NCBI GenBank assembly: GCA_029207755.1
Contig: JARCOQ010000012.1
Span: 4,112,001-4,176,000 of the forward strand
Reading direction: 5' to 3'
Length of the DNA stretch: 64,000 nt
Source of the DNA: Chamaea fasciata
Lineage: Eukaryota > Chordata > Aves > Passeriformes > Sylviidae
Shown here one piece after another: positions 38,201 to 48,845 of the stretch. The notes under the pieces were generated by a model. That model saw only the letters and a program-made list of their open reading frames with translations, ran no database searches and had not been told where the DNA came from. Made by a program: the position numbers and the translations under genes. Position 1 is the first letter of the stretch, and each line of letters begins with the position of its first letter.

Positions 38201-40289
38201 GACAGGTCACAGAGATAGGCCAGGGCAGAAATGTAAACAGTTCTGGAGAAGCAAGAACAAGCTTCAGCATTTCTCTTGAAGCAGAATCTGAAAGGGTGAG
38301 AAAAAAAGGGTAAAAAGTTAATTTCAAGACAACATCATAAAATATTAAAAAGGCAAGTACTGAAATGTGGCATTTGTACTGAACACACTTGGTTGTCAAT
38401 GCAAATGCCATAAAGTTTAACATTTTAGTTTGAACAGATGCTTAATTGTATGCACTTAATGAACCATCATAAACCAGGAAGATTCCTGATATGGTTGTAA
38501 GCAATGTGTTACACTGCATAATCGCAGGGACAGATATAGGAATCTCAGCCTGATTACAGCGAATGGGGTATGGCAGACGCAAATAACCAGAGTGGATAAG
38601 GTCCTGATTTTTAAAAGGCTTTTAAAAGTTTAAGCAGGCAAAATCATTTTGTCTGGAAATGACAGCAAAGTTCCTACAGTTCAGAAGGCAGCACTGGCCT
38701 TCACCATGTTACCCCATGTTACCAAGAACAGTTATGGCACAGCAGAGTGGTGCAGAAAAAGCAGTAACTCTGGAGAGAATTCTCTAATGATGAAGAAATT
38801 CTTTTTATTTCAGTCCTTTTCACAACGTGAGTCATAAAAAAAGGCTAATGACACTTAGAAAGAGAACTAAAAGAATCTCAGAAGAATAGCCCTTATCACA
38901 GATTATGTCAAGTTCTTTACGGACTTATCCCTATCAACTTTTGGAACAGTTTGTTAAGCTAAGATCATATCTAAAGAAAAAAATTAATAGCTCAGAGCTC
39001 ATTATGGGCTACAGAACAAGAGAAAGCAATGGTACAAACAGGCATAGCCCTTTTCTGCAAATGCCCCTTCAGTAGGAAGCCATCAAGCAGCTAAACACAA
39101 TAAAGGAAGATGTTTTGAAGGTGTGGAAGGAAAAATAAGAAAGCCAATAGCTGCTGCAAACAAGAAAATAATGGAAAACACAAAATCAGCTGCTATCAGT
39201 GGATGAAAAAATAGGTCCTTGGAAGTCTCGGGGGACTTGAGCCCCTGTGCATCACAACACAATTAACCTCTGTGAACAAGATGTTAATAAAGTTTCAAGG
39301 GCAATGGATGAGTGTAGACATTTCCGTCTCTTTCTTTCCCAAAGTTGTCTGCACCAGCGTAGTCAAAACCTGTTCTAAAAGTTCTTGCTGTGGCACAGAC
39401 AGAAAAGCACCTGCCTGCTCTGCCCCTCCCTCATGCACAGCTCCTGTATCCCTGCACTGCTTGTCCTCTCCACACTCCTCCACAGCCACGAGCCTCCACA
39501 CACAGCTCGGCTCAGGTGCTTTGTAAGGGAGATGTCTCAGCAGCCAGCCAGGAGGAGAAAGAGTGCAGGCAGGCAGGGACAACAAACACAGCAGTCCCAA
39601 AGGCTCCACTGGTCCACAAAAGAACTCCGCTCAGCACCCCTTTTCTTTCCTCTACTAAAGGACAGACCATGCCAGGACTCCCAGTTCTGGGGAAGGGGGA
39701 TGCACAAGGAGCCAAAATATGGTGACCCAGAGTAATGCTAAAGCTCAAGGCAGTCAACTCACAGGTTTCCAGGACCAACAGCTGTAACTTTTGGCGTCAC
39801 CTAGAAGCTGCTGTGATATCAATATATTGCAAATTGCTTCATGAGGACAGTACACAGCACCTCTGGACTCCATCAGCAAGACCTTGATTTTTCCAACCTC
39901 TGTTACAGAAAGTATTAGATTTGTATCATGAGCACAAGCACATTATGAATTACTATATTAATTATCTGAAGAGAAGTTAATCGAAAGGTTACACACTATG
40001 CTCTCACTGACACTGTTTAATTTTTATGTGCAATATGCATACTGAACAAATCTACATCTCCAACACCAAAGAGCCAGAAATCCAGGACTCTAAACACAAG
40101 ACTGCTGAAGTAAGATAATTTCTCATACTTGAGGTCCAGCATCTGTGCATTTTCTGAAATATTCTATTTTTTTTAAATTATTTTATTTTATTTTTTAAAG
40201 AGTCCAGCTATGGAAACACAATTTGTCAAAGGACTATTGATCTATATGTACACCCCTCCTCCCACTTAAATGAGCTGCAAGGGGGAAGC
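32211..40289. other. Long unassigned non-coding stretch
   Basis: Eight kilobases without a recognisable gene or interspersed repeat. It includes the longest open frame of the window (190 codons, minus, 37851-38423), which is rich in Leu, Phe and Ser and matches no family I recognise. Two less A+T-rich patches (about 33480-33820 and 36190-36440) carry overlapping open frames on both strands but no CpG island. A small perfect hairpin (8-bp stem, CAGA loop) sits at 35381-35400. Confidence 0.55.
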
Positions 40290-40540
40290 TGGGGCGCCTG
40301 TTAAACCTAAAGCACTTACATCTATTTAAAGGTAGCTTGTGACACGCACTTGAAGAAGGGCTGCTCTGCATGTTCCCCGGCCCGCAGCTCCTTGATGCTC
40401 CCGGCCATGCTGCAGGAGGCATCCAATCAGAGCGGCTGCCACTGAGGCCAGGGAGGCGGCCGGGAGTTTGATTTTCTATTCCAGCGGCAGTGCAGGGGAT
40501 GTAAGGCAGCGAGTGTGTACGGCACGAATAATGAGTTGTA
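40290..40540. promoter_or_regulatory. CpG-rich, CCAAT-bearing promoter-like element
   Basis: About a dozen CpG dinucleotides occur in about 250 bp (GGGGCGCC, CCCCGGCCCGC, CTCCCGGCC, GGCGGCCGGG, CAGCGGCAG, GTACGGCACG). This is the clearest CpG cluster in the window and stands in A+T-rich surroundings. ATCCAATCAGAGCGG at 40421-40435 contains a consensus NF-Y box. There is no TATA box, as is usual for CpG promoters. On the minus strand an ATG in strong context and two donor-like GT sites follow. On the plus strand GGGGAT/GTAAGG at 40501 is also donor-like. Direction is uncertain and it may be bidirectional. Alternatives are an enhancer or the start of a non-coding RNA. Confidence 0.45.
40322..40408 (-). 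other. Candidate first exon with strong Kozak ATG
   Basis: On the minus strand the ATG at 40408-40406 lies in AGCATGG, with A at -3 and G at +4, just after an in-frame TGA. The frame begins M-A-G-S-I-K-E-L-R-A-G-E and is open for 28 codons to a TAG at 40324-40322. Before that stop, CAA/GTGCGT near 40350 could serve as a donor and leave a coding exon of about 20 residues. A stronger donor, GAT/GTAAGT at 40319, lies after the stop and would fit a 5' leader or non-coding exon. An upstream ATG in another frame (40422) overlaps. I do not recognise the peptide; coding status is unproven. Confidence 0.22.
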
Positions 40541-43500
40541 CTAATTCACAGAAATTCACTTTTTTTCCTGTCACACACTGCTCCTTTTTCTATAGACCAA
40601 GACTTTGAAAGTTCATTTTTATGTGTCGTTTACTTCCCCAGGGTGTAGAGCCTGCTAAAAATATCACCATTTCTTCTCCTCTGATAACAGATTATTTATG
40701 CAAAGGCAGAATAATTATTCTTGACATACTGGAAGGCTCCCCCCAACTACCCCCAGCTAAGGTAGTTTTAAATGATACCTTCATGAAATACAGCAAAGGT
40801 CAATATTGTCAGCAAAAGCTCAACATTGAACATGAGTCTTCCGAACTCAGGATGCTGGAAGGCTTGTTAAAGGAAGGAAATTATTTTGCAGCTGTACAGG
40901 ACATTTGATGTGAAAGCATGAAGGGAACACGACTGGGACAATGAGGTTTCTGTAACCAGTTACCCCATTCAACCCTGAAGAAAATGAAGTAAGATCTGTA
41001 TGGTGTAGAAATATAGTAGCAATTAAACCAGGCAGAAATATATGTGGGGGAAATCCTGACAACTGGCATCAAGAGGTTAACTCTTCTTTTCTTTTTAATC
41101 AGTAACTAGTTCTGTCATCTTTTGGTTCAGTGCAAAATCTCCCCAGAGAAGCGCCTCCATTCTTTGAATGTCCATAAGGCAATTAGGTTTTACATTTTTA
41201 AAACTGAAGGGTTTTACAGGATGAGCCAATTTATATGTTTCCATAATAAGAAAAGACTCAGGGCTACTGAAGTATCTATTTCAAAATGGCTTAGGTGGTG
41301 CATTATTGAATCCTACAAAGCCAAGGGGCTTCCAGGTCCCAGAGTCTTTAACAGTCATTTTGAAAGAACTACCTGGGCAGAATACTGAACATCTTCATTT
41401 TTGGAAACGTGTAAAGCAGCTATTTGCTATTTGGAGTTCCTTCAACATGGGCAGAACAGGGTACTGTGAAGAGAGGCCCTGGCTTGAACACAGGAACCCA
41501 GAGGTGGAAGGGTGCTCCCTCAGCACTGGGTGGTCATATTTCTTGGCTCGAGGGCTTTTTTATTGTCTCAATAAATGCTGGTCGAGTCCCAGTCACAAAA
41601 AACAATTGGGTGGATATAGCTGTGAGCAAAAATGGGTGATAGCTTTCAAACTGGAATAGTGTAACAGCTCTATCTACCAATTAAAGCCATTCAGTGAACA
41701 AATCTGATGATTAACTGGATATGTAATTAAGCCTTTATTATTAGTCTAATTGGATGGTTAGGGGAATTATTAAAGCTGTTAAGATTCTGTGTAGCAAGCT
41801 GACTGTGCAGTACAGGCAATATGAAATTCAGCTCATTACAAGCAAGGCCAAATGAACATATTTGAGTGGAAATTTGAGACAGCTGCATCCAAGTCTTTCA
41901 AAACAAACCCAAACAAACCTTAAAGTCATGAGCTCAGCTCAGCAGAGAGAGATATAATGCCCCACTCAAAGATGCATGGCAACAAGCCAAGCACAGACCC
42001 ATTTCCAGGAGGCTAAGGAGAGGGGAGATCTGTTGTGATGCTGGCTAAGGCATCTTCCCTTCCCTCAACTCCCATTCCCATCATTCCTGACACCAGGAAA
42101 AGGAGGAAGCTTTGCAACAGAGGCATCTGACCAGCCAGGCAGCTGGAATACAACTCCTGAAGTGTGGCGAGGAACAGAAGACTGTTGATTCCTCAAGGAA
42201 CTTGGTGCTCAAAAATCTGCTCTTGGGAGCTTAAAAGAATAAGAGGGAAGGAACGTGCAGAGTGCTGCACAGCAAAACACTGAGATTTCTGTGAGCACTT
42301 CATCCGTGTTCCACCTGCCCCAGGTCAAAGTCTGCACTCAGCAACAGCAGCATGCTGAGCTGAGGGTTGAGAACCAAGCTTTTCATGTCCCTTACCAACA
42401 GCAAAAGTCACTCATCCTCCCCTATCCTTACTGAAAAATTAATAACAAAGAAAGGAAATTGCCAGGCTTACTTGGTAACTGAGAAGGTAATTGAAGTAGC
42501 ATGAAGGCAAGAGGAATGATTTTTTTTTTAAGAGTTATGTCCATTAGCTGGCACAGGTTGTGCCAAGGGAAGCCTCTCAGTCCTGTGTATCAGCAGCCCA
42601 AACACACAGCAAAATTCTAAAGACAACAGAGGTATAGGCAACTCTTCTGCCTGCAATTAATGTCAGTGGAGAACCCCACCACCACACTCCAGTTGCAATC
42701 AAACTGTTTTAAAACTGCCAAAAGCAAGATGACACACGATCACAATGCTGCTGCATGCTTCCAGAATAGATCTAACTCTCCGTGGAAACTGGTGATAGAT
42801 CTGATATGCCTGAACACTCTGGATAAGATAAATCTTGTAAGTGACTGCAAAAATTATACAAAATGTTACAGAACTCACAGTGTGTGTTTTGAGTCTGATT
42901 TAAGTTCTTCTCTTCCCTGGTATGAGCTACACACTATTACTGCCATGAACAAATTTCATTCAGGGAAGTTTCCTCAACTCAAAACCATACAGCAAATACT
43001 ATTCTGTGTGACAAATCTGCTATGGACCAGACACCCACCTCCAATTAAATAAACATAATGAAGTCAAATAAAACAATATGTGATTCTATTAATTCAAAAA
43101 TTTGCTCTCTAGAGTTACACAAAAAACTAAAATATATGATAGCCACAAATAAAGCAGCATAAAGAGCATATGCTAACATTAATAGTTGAAATCCACAGCT
43201 TACATTTTATCTATACATGTGAGATTAGTTTTGTGCTGGTTAAGATACTTAAAGTAAAATAAAATAGCAATGTGTAAATAATTTAAAATAAAAGGGCATA
43301 TTACATATAAAAAACCAACAAAATTTCAGTTTCTTTTTGCTATAAAGAATTGTATGGCTACAGATCTTAAAAGAATGCCTTGTTTGTTAAATTACACCAC
43401 TTTCTCCTTTCAGGTGTCAAAATGTTTTCTTATTCTGTAGACTATTATGTCAATCTTTAATTAATAACCAAATAAACTAAAAAACCAATCATTTCACAAT

Positions 43501-44405
43501 TTTAAATAATTTACCTCATGGATTTAAAAGCATCCTAAGAACAAATATTTTAAAGATTTTTTTTCAAAAACTTTGTTGTAATGCAATTTGAGTTTTTGTA
43601 TTCAGTTTGACATAAACAATTAAATCTTCCACTTTGAAACCAGAACCCTGTGATGTGAGAAAATGTGGAAGGAAGGAGTTCATTACAGGAAGGCACTTAG
43701 TCACAAAAATATACATTAAGAGAACACATATTAGAAAGGACGTTGGAGTAGCTCCAGTTAGAAGAGCAAATCAAGAGACTGTGCTTGCAGGCCAACATCG
43801 ATGGAGAATTGTTTAAACAGAAAGAAACCCTAAAGCATCTCATTAAATCAACAAAATCACATGCCACATAAAGCTTTTCAAAGGTATGTTCCTCTTCTTG
43901 TCCTCCATAAAACCTGTTGCACACAAAAGAGGTGGAAAGACCATACTGCACACAGCCTTAAACAGGGGAGAGGCTGTTTAAGCGCCAGATCTCCAGATGT
44001 ACCTTGTGTTACCAATTTTCCCAGAAAACATTGGAAAAAATATCTCCAAGTTATTGCAATGCTTCAATTTTATTTATTTTTCCAGTAGTCAAGCATTTCA
44101 TGTTCATAAAATCCTTTGAAGTTTATATAAAATAAGCAATAGACTTGTGTGAAAACCACTGTCACAATGTTAATTATAACCAGGCACTGAGCTTTTTTAC
44201 AAACAAATTTGTTTGTAATTCTTTTAGGCTCTGACAGGAAAATTGTAGGCTGATGAAAACCAGTTGGTAGCTCATAATCTCTTATTCCAAAAACTGGGTG
44301 TGATATCTGCACTGGTGGGTCTTCACAGACCGCAGCATCTCTGCCCACAGCAGACTGCCAAAAGTGAACCTTAATCAGCTCAAAGAAAAACTCCATCTTG
44401 TAGAA
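40541..44405. other. Unassigned non-coding DNA
   Basis: Just right of the CpG-rich element a plus-strand frame of 95 codons (40621-40908) is open, with no recognised domain or splice borders. A TAAT-rich cluster lies at 41690-41790 (listed separately). Frames at 41306-41659 (117 codons) and 42660-43052 (130 codons) show nothing familiar. From about 43060 to 43620 the sequence is extremely A+T-rich. Confidence 0.55.
41690..41790. promoter_or_regulatory. TAAT-rich cluster, possible homeodomain-bound enhancer
   Basis: Within about 100 bp there are TAATTA (41724-41729), TAATTG (41747-41752), ATTATTA, GATTAA and further ATTA cores on both strands, interspersed with non-repetitive sequence. Homeodomain proteins bind such cores and clusters are common in developmental enhancers. 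In A+T-rich DNA such motifs also arise often by chance, so this is a weak call that depends on cross-species conservation. Confidence 0.15.
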
Positions 44406-44460
44406 TGAAAAAAAAAAAAAAAACAAACAAAGGAAAAACAACCAAACCCACCAACCCCAC
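44406..44460 (+). repeat. Poly-A and A/C low-complexity tract
   Basis: A run of 16 A is followed by CAAACAAAGG and then AACCAAACCCACCAACCCC-like sequence that is almost only A and C. Confidence 0.85.
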
Positions 44461-44605
44461 TAATATTTACATTTTGGTGATAATTCATCCTCTCTGGGTT
44501 CAGGTGAGTGTTTCTGAGGTCAGCCTTCCAGGACATTGAAGCAAATAGAATGCCTTCCACACATTTTCATAAGTTCCCACATAAACCTCATGAGAAGAAG
44601 AAAAT

Positions 44606-44606
44606 A

Positions 44607-44649
<43 letters not shown>

Positions 44650-44656
44650 AAATAAA
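44606..44656 (+). repeat. (TAAA)n microsatellite, about 11-12 units
   Basis: Near-perfect tandem TAAA units end in a single A insertion before AATAAAAAAG. Read on the minus strand it encodes repeated Leu-Phe-Ile-Tyr, which explains the hydrophobic open frames at 44500-44762. It is likely to vary in length between individuals. Confidence 0.95.
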
Positions 44657-44660
44657 AAAG

Positions 44661-47600
44661 GAAAATCCAAGACTGTTGGAAAAAGAAAATAGTACTGGCA
44701 TAAAGATGACATTGCAACTTGTTGAATTTGTTGCAACATCCTCCAAGGAAAAGGTGAATCAAACCCGCTATTTCACTTCTTTCTTCTCCTGGAAGAAAGA
44801 TGAAGACCTGTCATTCATCAAAGTAGGCTACTTTATTTTGAAGGAAAGTAGAGAAAAATCCTTCCAAAAATATTCCAAAGTTGGAATCTTATCAAGTGTC
44901 ATCAGGAATTTTTTCCAAGAAACATCCTCCCCTTTATACAAAGCACACACAATACATTTGTTTAATAACAGAGGCCACCCCTTGGCGTCCTCGCACAGAA
45001 AGGGTTCCGCAGTGTCTGGTTCAGGGACAAGCCCACACTCTCCAAGCTGACCAAGGGCCCACAGCATGAACAGCTGTGTGCTCCCAGATCCAGAAAGGAT
45101 TTTGCACTGGCCTGCTGCAAGTACCACCTACACATCATGGAAAAGCCTGCGTGAGTTTCTCCCGCCTCTCTATTCAAGAGTCTATAAGGGACTGAGACCC
45201 CTTAGTAAACAAGAGGTTAATTAATTCTATCATCATTATTTAGGAAACAAGGATTTTAAATTCCATTGTGCATATTTTGGCTTAAACCTGATTTTCAGTA
45301 TTATACAAAATCTTTCTGAAGTGGAAAATAATTGCATAAAAATAATATATTTTCAATGAGTTAATAAAATTTAATTCTCAGTGGAGTCTCTAAAAATACA
45401 TTCAGTGATGCAAATATCCATGGCAAATAAAGCATACAGAACCGAAATTTCTAAGGCTGTGCAAAATATTAGGCAGGGTACAGGGCCAGCTGAAGAATGT
45501 CATTCATTAGAAAATATATGTGAAAATTCCCTGTCCCAAAGGCTTCTCACAGCACTTCTAATTTTATTAAAGTTAAAAGAGGTTTCATTCAGCTCAAGTT
45601 TTGGAAGAAAGCTGTAGATGGAAGTAGTGCCTTAAGAGAAAAAGAAAGAAAATATTTTTAAAACCTATTTTCATCCATTCATACTAATTCTAATTCATCT
45701 TTTTCCACATAGGAGCCTTGGAAAAGCCAAGAACAAAGAGTGACATCCTTCCACTGTATATTGTTCTGCTTTGCTTCCTATGTATAGGCATGATCTTTAA
45801 CTGATTCCAAGCCTGCTCCTTTAATTATTCCCAAGAAAGCCTAATTTCAAAGTTTTGCAGCAATGCTTTGAGAACTACATTTAATGTCTTTTTCAAGCAA
45901 CTTGCCTGTATTTGTCTCTTCACACTGCAAGGACAGCACCAGTCATTATTGTCAGATACACTGGGCTCAAAAATAGAAGTATCTCAAGTACACAAAATAA
46001 AGTTATTTCATCAATGTATGCAGTTTCCGATTTTCCCCGAAGTCTGACCCGCACGGTGTGATACAGAAAAAGGTATTAATATTTGAACTCCAAAATGACA
46101 AAACGAGACCTGTCTGAATGAAATCCTCCCTTTGGTAACAATGCTTTGAGAGTATAAAGAAACAGGATTGACATTGGGAAATTTTGTTACTTGGTATGCA
46201 AGAGCAAGGCATTCCTCAAAAAGCCTTTCTTAAAACCATCAAAGAGTTTAACCTTTGTATTAAAAGCATTTAAAAGCATCAAAGAGAAAAAGTAAATTTT
46301 CCTTTTCGGTTAATTTTACCTGCTTGACTAGTAGCCTACTAGAACTTTTTCTATTTGGAAATCACTACTTGCAGCAATAAAAAAACCATAAATCTTACAG
46401 AGCTACAAAAAGGTTGAATGAGACACAAGTATCCTGAGGCACTGAAGGTCTGGGACACTGATGGCACAGCCCAGTATCTTTGCAGGACAGATATCAGGTT
46501 CCCAGCTTCTTGTTCTTCCCCAAAAATCATGAGAAAGTAGGTAGCGAAAAAGTAAAATCAAGTCTGAAACAGGAGTGCACAATTCTTAAAATAAAATAAC
46601 ACCTTAAAAACTGAAGACTTAATTGATTTTTTTTTTTAGAAAAGAACAGAATCTAAAAAGAAAAAATGTGAAATATTCATATATTTTAGCTGTCCCTCAA
46701 ATATATTTAGAGCACTGCTTCCCCCTACACCCATAAAAATAGGTAGCAATCACTGCAGTAGAAGATGAAAATGCACCTACTGAAATGAAATTATGTTGTT
46801 GGGGCACTATTAGACCCATAGAGCATTCTTCACATAAAGGGGAAGCTTCTTCAAGAAACGTGAATGGGTGAATGATGCACTATAAAAATCCTAGAAGACC
46901 ATATGTCAATAGTAAATGCATCTACAAGCAATATTCAGCTTGAGCTTCTATTACCCAGAGTTTAGAAACAAGGTAATTGAGAACTGCTATATAGACAATT
47001 CCATCTATGATTTTGAGTGGCTAGAGCAGAACCTTTCCACTTACAAGAAATGACTGCAAGTATATACCAACATAGGGAAGCTACTCAGAAAAGTGTCAGT
47101 GCTCAGGAACCTCCAATAAACCAAGAGTCTCTCATAAAACTGAAAACCGATGTGGAATTACTAAAAATCCAGATATGACATCTAATCACTAGATTTGTAT
47201 TTAAATTGGTATTGCCATTTGTACCACTAACTCATCCAGGAACTCTAAATTAGTGCTCCTTGCCTTAGATACCTCCTGGGAGTTGTGACCTATATCAGCA
47301 GGATTAGCAAAGCCTCCCAATATCTGCTGGTATCTGAAAACACTCCCATCACATCCTTAAAATCAAGAACAAAACTAGGCAGCCAGAGTGAGACCGGAGA
47401 GGGATATGACGATCTAACCAGTTTAGAGAGATTTTGCAGTGGAGAAAGTGAAAAACCTCTTCCAAAATAGCACTATTGAATGCTGGTAGTGGTGGGAAGC
47501 TCACATTAGAGTTCTCTAGCATGCCTCTGGTTTGACTACCTCATTCTCATACCACCCTCTGCATCCAGCACTCTTCCCAGTAATTTCCTTCTCAGGCTGA

Positions 47601-48781
47601 ACTCTGAAAGTAATTAGACTTCACCTTTTCTTTCAAGTGTCTTCATTGACTAAAGCCAGAGAAGTCTCTGCCTTTTTCTCTCTTCCCTATCAGTTTTACA
47701 ACCCAGGAGTATCTGCTGACCATTCCTGCAAGAACATGTCAGTGGAAGCTCTGAAGTGAGCACATTATTAATTAGACCAAACCACAATAACCCGCTGGAA
47801 CACAGTTCAGGAATTTTGGCGAAACCCTTCCTGCTCTTACTTGCCATCTCCTAATTCAAACATTCAGGCAATATGTCAGAGATTTAAAAGCAGTCTATAA
47901 GAAGAGATGTGTACTGAAAAGTTTCTGTTCTGCAGTGTGGAGCCAATACTTAGGAGGAGCTGTTGGAATAAATAACTATAATTCTGGCATCATGTAGAAG
48001 TGTTCCTGCTTTGCTGGCATGGATTTGTAGATCATGCATTTATTGCAGTTGTTACTGACACGTGAACAACAGCTCCCAGGATAGACAATTCTGTAGGAGT
48101 GTGGTCTTCAAGCCTTTTACTGTGAAAGAAAGACCTTGCAAGGTCAACTGTAGAACAAGGGCAAGCCAGCAGCTCCACGCAGAGGCATCAAGCTGCAGTA
48201 TGAGTGGCTCACATGCAGGACTCCAAGGAAACGCTGAAAACAGCGGGTCAAAGGAGAAAAAGGAAGAAGCATTACAGCATCAGCTGGGTCATGGTCTTAG
48301 CAGCTGAGCAGCAAGAGATACGTGAGGACTGCTGCGAATGAGGGGGAAAAAAATCCACAACAAAACACACAAAAAACAAGCTTTCTGTCAGCTCTTGAAT
48401 ACAGTCTCAAACCCATCAGTGGCTTGTGACTGATTTTTAAAGAAGGAGCTAAATGCGCTTAGCAACCACAAGCACCAAACACAGCACTGAAAGGTCAAGA
48501 AACATAGCATAAAAATAATAATCTAAATGTAAAGGGCAAATTCTCACTTGTGGTTTTTCTGTGAACAGACCTACCCCTTAATCAAAACAGTTCAAATAAA
48601 CGTACAGATTAGCCTCGATTATCCAGTATCGAGTTATTTGAAATTCCAGGATAACCAGGATATATTGCCTTACTTACTCACCGAAACTATTTTTACTAAG
48701 AAATCTCAAAGATTTTAAGAAATGTGGTATGCAAAGGCAAAACAGAAATTGGGGATATCCTCATGTTGTAGAAATTACCCT
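44661..48781. other. Unassigned non-coding DNA
   Basis: A plus-strand frame of 124 codons (44676-45050) and overlapping minus frames near 44828-45177 show no recognised family. Positions 46230-46290 contain a locally repeated TTAAAAGCAT motif. No interspersed repeat is identified. Confidence 0.55.
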
Positions 48782-48845
48782 CATTATGTAGAAATATTAA
48801 GTATTATCATTTAGCAATGATATTACCTAATATTTCTACATTATG
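48782..48845. repeat. Long near-perfect hairpin (30-bp arms, 4-nt loop)
   Basis: The left arm (48782-48811, beginning CATTATGTAGAAATATT) and right arm (48816-48845, ending AATATTTCTACATTATG) are reverse complements at 27 of 30 positions around the loop TAGC. A further partial copy of the arm motif (TTGTAGAAATTA) lies just upstream near 48767. The 64-nt size, few mismatches and small loop would suit a pre-miRNA-like transcript, a small palindromic mobile-element remnant or an arrested inverted duplication. No flanking target duplication was noticed. The fold is seen directly; the origin is unknown. Confidence 0.85.

Noticed and set aside
43634..43816. Open frame with a Cys-Gly-Arg-Lys-x-Phe segment resembling a zinc finger
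   Set aside because: The paired cysteine and histidine spacing of a C2H2 finger is missing and no tandem finger follows.
44500..44762. Hydrophobic minus-strand frames with repeated Leu-Phe-Ile-Tyr
   Set aside because: They are a translation of the TAAA microsatellite.
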